Below, piece after piece: positions 20,834-32,800 of a stretch of DNA of 64,000 bases. The notes below the pieces were generated by a model. That model was not told where the DNA came from, did no database searches, and was given only the letters and a program-made list of their open reading frames with translations. The position numbers and the translations under genes are program-made. This DNA comes from Mytilus californianus (lineage: Eukaryota > Mollusca > Bivalvia > Mytilida > Mytilidae): the NCBI RefSeq assembly GCF_021869535.1, contig NW_026262581.1:112806771-112870770 (forward strand). Reading direction: 5' to 3'. The stretch's first letter is position 1; the number at the start of each line of letters is the position of its first letter.

Positions 20834-23800
20834 GTAATCATCAAGACATTTTACATTTTCTCATGATTAAACAAAATGTTAGAAAACTGTGTTTGCATTT
20901 TTGGATCATAAACGCAAAAGATAACGGTAAAACGCAACAAAACATAATGCCATTAATGGATGTTAAATATAGACTCAAGAGGATGTTGGATGTTTGAAAA
21001 ATTGTGGAGCAAAGATACAAACTATTAGTATATACATATGAAACCAATCTCACTGCACACAACATGTGTTCTTTCTTAAGTTTGCTTGACGTCTCTTATT
21101 TTAGTAAAATGTGTCATTTGAAGATGCACATTTTTGTTTGATAATTTTTATTGGTTTATACTAAGATTACTATAACATATTGTTAAAATAGTCTCAGGTT
21201 TATAAAGTTTTTGGATTTTTTTTATCAAAAATGCAAAAGATAACGGTAAAACGCAACAAAACATAATGTCATAAATGGATGTTAAATATAGACTCAAGAG
21301 GATGTTGGATGTTTGAAAAATTGTGGAGCAAAGATACAAACTATTATTATACTTCACGTTAAAATGCCATATTTTGATTGGCTAATACCAGGGTGTTAAT
21401 TTACTCTATTACCCTTCATGGAGACGCTTGATCAAGTGTGCGCTTTATTAAATACAACTCTATCCTATGGCAAATACTCTATTACCCTTCACGGAGACGC
21501 TTGATCAAGTGTGCACTTTATTAAATATGACTCTATCCTATGGCAAATACTCTATTACCCTTCACGGAGACACTTGATCAAGTGTTTGCTTTATTAAATA
21601 CGGATGGTTCTTATGTACAAGACGTCATAGTTTATTACTTTGAATTTGAAATTTAATCGACAGTAATAAGTTATACAAATTGGGGTTTTTACCCACCATT
21701 TTTTTATGTACACATGTAATTGGGTGATAAAGTTTTTTAATTGCGTTATCAATTCCAATTCACCCCTCAAGCAAATATCAAATTGGGTTTTTCACCACCA
21801 AGCTCCTTAATGTATTGGGTTTTTTCATCAACACAATATTGAATATTTAGGCATGTTATAATCACATTATATCAACCCCAGATGTGTTTCCATCTTAAAT
21901 GTGTTTCTTTCTTAATATGTGCTAGCTGTTTTATTTGGTTTATATACTGAGCAATTGTACATTTAATTTGTGTCCCGTTTTAAACGTTCTGTCAGTTTTG
22001 TATTTTCTCAAAACTTATGTAAACTGCAGCTGGTGTCACTAGTTGGACAGGAACTAATTGCCTTTCTAGATCCCATATGATCACCCTACAGTTTAATTAT
22101 AGTTGGGGTAGGTGTGGCTAAGTGTTTAGATTTTTGTGTAATATATGTGAAATTTAGGTGCTGTAAGAAAGTTTTTGCCAGTCCTTTCACCTATTTGCCA
22201 GATCTACTTTTTAATAAAAATAAAAAGTAGTTTCCAAATTTAAGATATACCCCAAAACCTTGAGGTTTATAGGGTGGTTTATAATGACGGAGACCACATT
22301 CAACTTAAATTTACAAATAATTCTGCAACATCAAGTAAATAAATGACAATGTTATACTGCACTTGCCAATAAGACAACTATCTTAAGCATCTAGAATAAT
22401 TAGACCAAAACAAAGAAAGTGTCAAGCTGCATTGACGTAAAAAACAGATATGTGTATTCACTCATCAACTAAAATGAAAAAAATAATATATAAACTGTTT
22501 TCGTTTAATTCAATTTACATAAATCTGGGTTAAGTTGTCCCTTATCAGAACTTTTGGTTTCCGATGCTTTCAAACTACATATCATGTCATAATTGATTTG
22601 GCCTTTCACTTTTTCCAAGTGATTTCGTTTTTGACGGAACCCCGTGTTTATCGCTCTAGCAATGTTCTCGTTATGGTACGCAAACACGCCCGTGCGTTCA
22701 ATGGCCCCTTCCTAAAATCACTAGCTGAGTCTTGTTATCATCATAACTTTCCCTCAGCTATCAAAAAGAAGCCGAAAACATGCTTCTGTTCAATATTTTT
22801 ACCGGACATTTACTTTTGTTTTTTAAAATTCATTGTATGTTATGATAAATCCCGAGCAATCTGAAAAAATATGACAGCATGTCACACGCTAATTGGATAA
22901 ACGCAGAGAAGATCAAAATGTTTTCATAAACATATGTACCTTTTGAGCAACGGAAAATTCCAACAGGGACCCATTACAGCTACTTGATGCAGGGCTCTAT
23001 TTTTAGAACGAAAGGACATTTCCAATTATAAATATTATAAAAATAGATTTACGCGACGACTGTAATCAAGTAAGGGTAAATAACGCAAACGATAGCGAAT
23101 AAAAGCGTTAAGAACCCATGTTTTTGGCATATAATTGGGTTTTCCTTTGAATTAATTGGGTTATTGAACCCTGCAATGGGCAATTGCATTGGGTTTTTAA
23201 TTATTTTTATTGCGTGATCACGCAAATACGCAGCTTATCTGGAGCTCTGCACTGGTACTTGAGATAAAGAATATTTTGCAAATATTGCTTAACAAAGCCT
23301 GAACCTTTAGGAGCCAATCGACAGTATATCAAAATATATACATGTATTAAGCTATTTTTATATGACCGCAAAAAAATTTGCGGTCGTATATCATGTATAT
23401 TGGTACGACGTTGGCGTCGTCGTCCGAAGACACATAGGTTTTCGCACTCTAACTTTAGTTTAAGTGAATGGATCTCTATGAAATTTTACCATAAGGTTCA
23501 ATACCACAAAAGGAAGGTTGGGATTGATTTTGGGGGTTATGGTACATTGTTTGTACCAACAGTTAAAAGGAATTAGTGGCCAAAAATAAGCATTTTTCTG
23601 GTTTCCAGACAATAACTTGTGTTCAAGTGTATGGATCTCTCTGAAATTGTACTGTAAGGTATCATACCACAAAAGGAAGGCTGGGATTGATTTTGGGGGT
23701 AATTGCTTCAAAATTTTAGGAATCAGGGGGCAAAAAAAGGGGCAAAAAACAAGCATTTTTCTAGTTTCAGGACAATAACTTGTGTGTAAGTGTATGGATC

Positions 23801-26800
23801 TTTATGAAATTGTACTACAAGGTTCCATATCACAAAGGGAAAGCTGGGTTTGAGTTTGGGGGTAATTGCCCTAAACGTTTAGGAATTTGGGGCCAAAAAA
23901 CAAGCATTTTTCTAGTTTCCAGACAATAACTTTTGTTCAAGTGTATGGATCTCTCTGAAATTGTACTGCAGGTACCATACCACAAAGGGAAGGCTGGGAT
24001 TGAGTTTGGGGGTGATGAATAATAAGGGGGTTCAAAAAATTTGGGGGGGGGGGATTTTTTTTTCTTTAAAATTTTCCATTTTAAATTGGTTATTTCTGAT
24101 TTATATATAAAAGCTAATAATAATGATATGGTTTGAATAGGTAAATTAAAATTTTTTAAGTTCTTAGACCACATTCATTCTGTGTCAGAAACATATGTTG
24201 TGTCAAATATTTAATCACAATCCAAATTCAGTGCTGTATCAAGCTTGAATGTTGTGTCCATACTTGCCCCAACTGTTCAGGGTTCGACCTCTGCGGTCGT
24301 ATCAAGCTGCGCCCAGCGGAGCATTTTATTAAAGTATATAATTTTTAAGAGAAAGTAAAATATATTGAAATGTATTAAAATATATCAGTTTCAGCTGAAA
24401 TATGAAGCCTTTTCATAAGATTAAAAAAAATAGATAGCCTAATTCACTTTGTATATCTATATATAAAAGATTTGTTTATGAAGAAAAAGTACCCTTTTCA
24501 TTTTTATAAGAAACATAAACTACATATGAATTATCCAGTTGTATTCATTTCTAGATTTTATATCATATCAATATCTTTATTACTGTATACATATGGGTGT
24601 AGTAAATTTATTTTATTAATCCATAAGCAGGCCAATTTTCATTCATTGATACATGTATGGCTACAACTTAAAGAAAAACAAGATAATTTGCAAATCTGGG
24701 ACAGTGGTCCTGAAATGCTAAAATGAGGTTGATCATAGATTTTCTTGTATATATATATATATACAATGTATCATGCATTAACATATATACATACTATAGT
24801 TAGAAGTTTAAAAAGAAAGTTCATGCATTCTAAAAAAAGTGTCTAAAATTTGAAAAACATAATCATTAAGTTATAATGTGTAACAGTCTCGTTTAAACAA
24901 TGCTTTGGATGATATATCATCCTGTGATACTCAACTCTGCAAATCATATTTCTTGCATGATTCTTGAGCAAACTCCAAATTTGTATGCATCCAAATTGGT
25001 TTTTTTTGGAATAAGGTTTAAAACTCTAAATGATTGGGAAAATATTTTTGCATTTATAAGAAAATATTTTTGCATTTATCATTTTGTTTATAAGAGACAC
25101 CTTTTCCCTCTGCCACTAACAAATGAAAAGAAGCATCTTGATGTTCAGAGAGATCTGAGGTACATTGTTGAGTGTTGCACAGACTTATCCACTGGACACT
25201 GCAGATATAACCAAACAATTATCTGTCTTTGTGGTGTTGTATAACTTGTGTTCTTTAAATTTGGCTACATCAAATATTGATTCCTTTTAATGGAGTGCTT
25301 TAGTGACATAATCATATACATATAATTCAGACATCAAAATCCCATGAGAAGTTAAAAATAGAGCACTTCCAGTGACAAATATGACTGTTATTTTATCAGT
25401 AATATGTCATTATAATGTCACCTATGGGCATGCTAACATCTTCATTGACCATGACAAGTTTTAAAAAGAGAATTCCTGCACCTTCCATCATAAATAACAT
25501 TCTGAAAGCATTTTTTTTAAAATTCTTTAAACAACATGAAAATGAAAGTAAAAATAAAAACACAATCACACATGTCACATTGAAGTGTTCTAAAAAGGTC
25601 TTGCATTAATTATTTTAATTGCAAAGATATAAATTTAATGTTTGAAATATTTGACACATAATGAGGAATGCTGAAAACATTTTTCTAGTTTCCAGACAAG
25701 AACTTGTGTTCAAGTGTATGGATCTCTCTGAAATTGTACTGCAAGGTACCATACCACAAAGGGAAGGCTGGGATTGAGTTTGGGGGTGATGAATCATTTT
25801 TTTTTCTTTAAAATTTTTCATTTTGAATTAATTATTTCTGATTTATATATAAATAATAAACATGATAAAGATATGGTTTGAATAGGTAAATTAAAATTTT
25901 TTTTAAGTTCTTAGACCACATTCATTCTGTGTCAGAAACCTATGCTGTGTCAAATATTTAATCACAATCCAAATTCAGTGCTGTATCAAGCTTGAATGTT
26001 GTGTCCATACTTGCCCCAACTGTACAGGGTTCGACCTCTGCGGTCGTATCAAGCTGCGCCCAGCGGAGTATTTTATTAGTTTCTGTTCTCTACTTAAGTT
26101 AGCCTCAACCAAATGTTATGAGACTTACACGCAATGCTTATTACCACAAAACTCAGATCAAGTTCAAATTTGGGTAGCGTCACTTTTACCGTTCTTTAGT
26201 TATGTCCCTTTATAACTACTGTAAATCAACTTATTTTCGCGGTTACTTTATTTCGTATTTAGCCCATTCTATCCCTATTCCCGGCGATTTAATTTCGCAA
26301 TTTTCAAATTCACTTGATGTAGTTATACAATGAAAGGTCCCAGTTTTAAATTTTCGCGACGATTTAAATTCTACACGCAAAAATAAATCGCTCGCGAAAA
26401 TTAGTTGGTTTACAGTATATGATATGCAAGCGGGCATTATCTGTGTCCACATGTGGACACTATCCACATGTGGACACTATCCACATTTTTTTATTATACA
26501 TTAAGTCTAGTAAATATATCTTAACTTTACTGGTAAGAAATTAAAAGCCTCTTACTGGTTTTGACTGTCTGAAATGTTTCCTTATAACTTTTTTTTTGGT
26601 CTAAAGCCCAGTTGTCACTATCAAAGTTAAATTGGTCAAAGAAAAATTTGACCAGGTAAACTTGGTCCAAGTCATCATGATGTCAATTGTCACAAAATAA
26701 GTTTTTCATCAAAAACTTGGTCAAACAAAAAACTGCATTGTGAATGGATAAATCCAGTCCAAGTCCATCCAAATTTCAAGAAAAATAGGATGAGATTCTA

Positions 26801-29800
26801 TTCCATCCAAGTGTTTGATCAAGTTTCTTTTTTGACATTGTGGCATATTATCACTATAAAAAAATCCATCAAATATTTTGACCAAGAAAACTTGTACAAG
26901 AAAACTTTGATAGTGACAATGGCCTTAAAACCAAATTAGTTTGGGCATTAATCATTGTCATGATTGTTAATTGTTGTAACAAATATTTATTAACAAGTCA
27001 AAATATAACACTTCCTTGTAATGTTTCTTTTTTATTTTAGTACAGTTCAGTTGATACTAGTCCCATCAGTAAATATGTTACACATCCTTTCTGGAACTGG
27101 GTAGTTGAGGTAAGTAAAGTTTATATTTTTTATATCCTTTGATCAGGAAAGCTTAAATGCCAGTTTTGGTAAATATACCCAAATTCATTGATTATTGTAG
27201 CTATAGGTAGCTTAACTGGAATTACTTGGATAAAGTTCAGAGTTAGAAGATGATTATGAAATTCTTCAAAATTCTTCAAAATACATGAAAATAAAAGTTT
27301 ACAAAAAAAAAGACACATTGAAAATTGAGAAAATACTGCTGGGTGACTTTTTGGGTCACATCAAATAAGCTGTACTGTGCAATATGGGAAGTTTTGCAAT
27401 TAAAGGCTCCATACACACAAATTTTCTGTTTTTTTTTCTTTTGTAAAATCACGGCTAAACAGATTTGTATGAGGATTTGGTTAAATGTAAGATTTTTATG
27501 CAGCAAAAGAAAAGACTAGAAAACTGAAATCCAAATAGGACTAAATTTAAAAATAATAATGAGTATTTTATTGCATCATCATATTGACAATGTAATCACA
27601 AAATGTATTGCAACATAGTCTAATTGTGCAAAAGTCATGCCAGAGAAGGTTTGACTCCTGGCACAGTAGCTTCAACATGCTGCTTGCAGGTACAATACAT
27701 GTGTCAAGCCTGACTGAAGAAAAGCTGAGATATACACAGATGTTTTACATAATCCCAATGCCACTAAGTATATATAAGCTGGCAGGGTATAAAGTGTAAT
27801 CCATGTCCTTTCATCGTTCTGTCGATCTGTTGTCCAGACTTTTTTACTTCCTGCAGATCTGAGTTTGGTTCTTTAGTGTATAATAATGACTTGCATGTCA
27901 AGTATGTTTTTTGTTCAGGTTTTGTCTACTTTTGACAGAATTATGGCCCTTCAACTTAGAAAATTTCATGAAAACTGTACTTGTCTGAACATTTTATTTT
28001 ATAATGCCTGTAGATCTTGATCTCATTTTTGTCGAGCCTGCGACTTTTGTCGCAGAAAGCTCGACATAGGGATAGTGATCCGGCGGCGGCGGCGTTAGCT
28101 AACTTCTTAAAAGCTTTATATTTTAGAAGCTAGAAGACCTGGATGCTTCATACTTTGTATATAGATGCCTTATGTTACGAAGTTTCCGTCTGTTATATGT
28201 CCATTGTCCTTGACCTCATTTTCATGGTTCAGTGACTACTTGAAAAAAAAGTCAACATTTTTTGTAATATTTCTTTCTTATTATGAGTAATAGGATAACT
28301 ATATTTAGTATGTGCGTACCTTGCAAGGTCCTCATGCCCGTCAGACAATTTTCATTTGACCTCGACCTCATTTCATGGATCAGTGAACAAGGTTAAGTTT
28401 TCGTGGTCAAGTCCATATATCAGATACTATAAGCAGTAGGTCTACTATATTTGGTATATGGAATGATTGTAAGGTGTACATGTCCAACTGGTAGGTGTCA
28501 TCTGACCTTGACCTCATTTTCATGGTTCAGTGGTCAAAGTTAAGTTTTTGAGTTTTTGTCTTTTTTTCTAATACTATATGCAATAGGTCAACTATAAATG
28601 CTGTATGAAAATATTTTATGATGTACATGTCAGTCTCACAGGTTTTATTTGACCTTGATCTCATTTTCACGGTTCATTTCTCAGTGTTAAGTTTTTGTGT
28701 TTTGGTCTGTTTTTCTTCAACTATAAGCAATAGATCAACTATATTTGATGTATGGAAGGATTTTAAGGTGTATATGTCTGTCTGGCAGGTATCATCTGAC
28801 CTTGAACTCATTTTCATGGTTCATTGGTCAATGTTAAGTTTTCATGGTTAAGTTTGTTTCTTAGATACTATAAGCAATAGGTCAACTATATTTAATGCCT
28901 AAATTGATTGTAAGGTGTACATGTTTGTCTGGCATGGTTCATCTGACCTTGACCTCATTTTCATGGTTCATTGGTCAATGTTAGTTTTCTTGTTTAAGAC
29001 TGTTTCTTAGAAACAATAAGCCATAGTTCAACTATGTTTGGTTTATTGAATGATTGTAAGGTGTACATGTATTTCTCGTTTGGTTTATCTGACCTTGACC
29101 TCATTTTCTTGGATCATGTTAAGTTTATGTGTTACTTGTAGTAAAGCTTTGTATTTAGGACTATCAACATAAAATCAATGGTTAGTAAAGAAGGCGAGAC
29201 ATTTCAGCGTGTGCACTCTTGTTTACATAAGTGTATATGATAAATACAGATCTAGTTTACATTTGGTTCAGGTTGAGTACAATGATGACTGCAGATCTAG
29301 TTTGCATTTGGTTCAGGTCGAGTACAATGATGACTGGCAGATCTAGTTTGCATTTGGTTCAGGTCGAGTACAATGATGATTGGCAGATCTAGTTTGCATC
29401 TCGTTCAGGTCGAGTACAATGATGACTGCAGATCTAGTTTGCATTTGGTTCAGGTCGACTCAAGTACAATGATGATTTCAGGTCTAGTTTACATTTGGTT
29501 CAGGGCGAGTAAAATGATGATTGCAGATTGAGATACATGTAGTTGTCATTATAGCACTCACCTTGAATGTTGGAGCATCACTGAAGCAAGACTGCAAAGA
29601 ACAGGTATGCATTTGTTACTAGTATATATGTTTACAGGTAAACAAGATTTTAAATCAAATTAGTTTCACAAACAACCAAAAATATTTAAATTATTAATGT
29701 TTTCTTTCAGTTTTATCCAAGATGGATAGCACCAAATCTGCTGACACTGACAGGTTTCCTACAACTTGTGGCTAACTTTTTCTTATTAACATATTATGAC

Positions 29801-32800
29801 TGCAGTTTTTATGCTGCTAGTAAAGACCATCCTGAGAGTCCTCCTGTTCCAAACTGGGTGTGGTTAGTGTGTGGATTGAATATGTTTATTTCACATACAT
29901 TAGGTAATACTTTATACTTAAGGAAAATATTGTTTTGTTCATATAATCTATTTTTATACACCGCAAAAAATTTGTGTTCGTATAATGCTATCATGTCGGC
30001 TGCGAAGGCACATTTGGTTTCCGAACAATGACTTTAGTTTAAGTGAATGGATCTCTATGAAATTTTACCAGAAGGTTCAATATCACAAAGAGAAGGCTAG
30101 GATTGAGTTTGGGGGTAATTGCCCCAAACATTCAGGAATTAGGGGCAAAAAAGGGGCCAAAAACAAGCATTTTTCTAGTTTCCAGACAATAACTGGTGTT
30201 AAATTTTATGGAACTCTCTGAAATTGTACATTTTTCCTGAAAAGAAAATAATCTTCAAAATTTCAAAAAATTGGGGGGGGGGGGGGGGGGGATTTTTTTT
30301 TCAAATATTTTTTGGGGCTTCATATGTTTTTCTTGAAAAATTTTGAAATTTCAAATTTTTTTCCATTTTTAGTGGGGGGATATTTTGGGGGGGGGGGGGG
30401 ATTTTTTTTTTCATAATTTTTTGGTTTTTTTTTTACATTGATTATTTCTGATTTATATATAAAAGCAACAAATACTGATATGGCAGGAGATACACACCAA
30501 ACAGGGTGTGAAAACTATTATATACAGTCCGCCAAAAGTTAAGCACCACCTATCTTTGTTGCATCGAAATTTTTTTCATTTAAAAAAAACCAGTTAACCC
30601 TCGAAAAAGAGAAAATATTCATGTAGCAATTTTGCTAACATATGCCATAAACATACCATCAACTTAAGTTTGGTCACTGATACAGATTTTATGCATTTGA
30701 ATTTTGCGTTCATAGAAATAGTGAAAATTACACAAACCAGAAACAGAATTTAAGTTTTACTTTGATTTTATTTTTTTACAACAATTAATCACCCAAATTC
30801 ATTAAAAGTCTCTACAAATAATCTTTGGTATGTTCGGCAAATTTAATTTCAATATTTAAGTCAATAGGATGTGTAACCACCTCTCTTCCGGTACAGTTCC
30901 ATAACACGGCGTCTCATACTCTGTACAAGCCTGCTGAACTTCAGTTGAGCAAATTTATTCCTTTCATCAACAATTGTCCCTCTTAAATCGCCAAGATTTT
31001 GCAAAGGTGGATCTCTGCAATTGAGATTTCTGCCAATGGCATCCCAGACATGTTCGATATGGTTCAGGTCTGGAGACATGGAAGGCCAAAAGATAGTGTC
31101 AATGGCTTCTTGATCTTTGTAATCGGTTACAATCCTTGCCTTGTGTGATCTAGCGTTGTCGTCCATGTACGAGAATCTTGACGCAAGTTGGGGATTCTCA
31201 AAATGAGGGACTACAATGTTTCTAAGCACCAAATCCCTGTATGTCTGTCTGTTCATGTTACCCTGCAAAATATGCATACCCAGCTTACAACAGTATGAAA
31301 AGAAACCCCATACTGTAACACCACCACCAACGATTGCTGTCGTTGGGCAATTGTTGTTTTGGTGATAGGCAGTTTTATTTCCCCGCCAAACTCCTATTTT
31401 GCCGTCTATTGGTCGCACCAGAAACCAACTCTCATCTGACCAATGAATATTTTGCCAGGTTCTCATGTTCCATCGTCGATGGTCATTTGCACTTTGAAAC
31501 CTGAATATACGGTGCCTGTCTTTTAGGGCAAGTCTTTTGACAACACGACGTGCTCTTATGTAGCCTCTATGAAGTCGACGGACCAATGTTCAAACACTAA
31601 CACGACCACCTGGAGGTCAGTGGTGTCTAAGCTATGGGGCAGGAGTAAATGGGTTGGCTTTAGCACGACCAATAAGTAGTCTGTCATCACAATAGGTAGT
31701 TAAACAGGGTCTTCCGGACCTTGGTCTATCATTTACAGTTCCTGTGTCAATATGACGTTGTAAAAATCTGACAATGACGGTGCGATTAACATTGAAATGG
31801 TTACCAATGCTCCTAGTGCTCCTACCGGCATTTGACATGTCAATTGCTTGTCAACGTCCAGTCACAGATAACTTACCGCTTGCCATATTTCACAGTGACT
31901 TGGTGAAAGTCAAATTTAACCTGTACGCGGGACAGAAGGAAGATGATTTAAAGGCATCAAAACAGTGTATTTGTAAAAGTGCAGATGACCTTTAATAAAA
32001 GGTTGCTTGGCGGGTATATCGGAGTTTAATTTTTTTGGTCGTAATGAATTTTCTTAGTGAATGCTATAGGCAATTCATAACACCAAACATAAATATTTTT
32101 TTCGCAATAGTTAAAAAAATATTGACAGTTATATTTAGGTGGTGCTTAACTTTTGGCAGACTGTATATATAACAGATTAACTAAGTACTGTGCAACAGGA
32201 CAGTATTGCGCAATAGCAAGAAATCTTCAATTGAAAATAAATACAAATCTTTTAACCAACTTCAATGGGATTAAATAAAGTCTTTAATTTTGGGGGTTCT
32301 AACCTTGTATTACTATTTTGAATATATATTGGGCCCCATTTTTAAATTGGTCTACATTGAGGTCCAAAGGGTTCAAAATTAAACTTTGTTTGATTTCATC
32401 AAAAACTGAGTTATTGCGGCTCTATGATATGCTGAACATTTAGATTTTTTATTTTGAGCCCTGTTTTCAAATTAGTCCGTATTAAGGTTTGAAGGGTCCA
32501 AAATTAAACTTTGTTTGATTCCAACTAAAATTAAATTTTTGATGTTTTTTTATATGCTGAATCTAACCATGTTGTTAGATTTTGGATATCAGACCATACT
32601 AGGTAAATTAAATGTCCCATTTCAAATTTTTAAGATCTTTGTGTCAGAAACCTTAATTATGTCAAAAATTTGATCACAATCCAAATTCAGACAGTATCAA
32701 GCTTGAATATTGTGTCCAAACTTGCCCCAACTGCTCAGGGTTCAACCTCTGCGGCCCTATCAGGCTGCGCTTGGGCGAAGCAATTTATTTGTACATGAAA

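Larger units (their letters stand above)
29950..32789 (+). repeat. Family A element, copy 3, split by a Tc1-like transposon
   Basis: The 5' part 29950-30522 has a degenerate hairpin ATACACCGCAAAAAATTTGTG, about two units and long G-runs. The 3' part 32166-32789 is a diverged version with TTTGATCACAATCCAAATTC and CTCTGCGGCCCTATCAGGCT. The Tc1-like element sits between the two, in SELENOI intron 3. Confidence 0.7.

Noticed and set aside
22535..22864. 109-codon ORF in SELENOI intron 1
   Set aside because: No similarity recognised, composition like non-coding DNA, flanked by AT-rich repeats.
24472..25244. Two + strand ORFs (84 and 114 codons) in SELENOI intron 1
   Set aside because: No domain, low-complexity AT-driven residues; length expected by chance in this composition.
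29768..30031. 87-codon ORF extending beyond SELENOI exon 3
   Set aside because: It is exon 3 read through its donor into intron 3; the downstream part is intron and family A repeat sequence.
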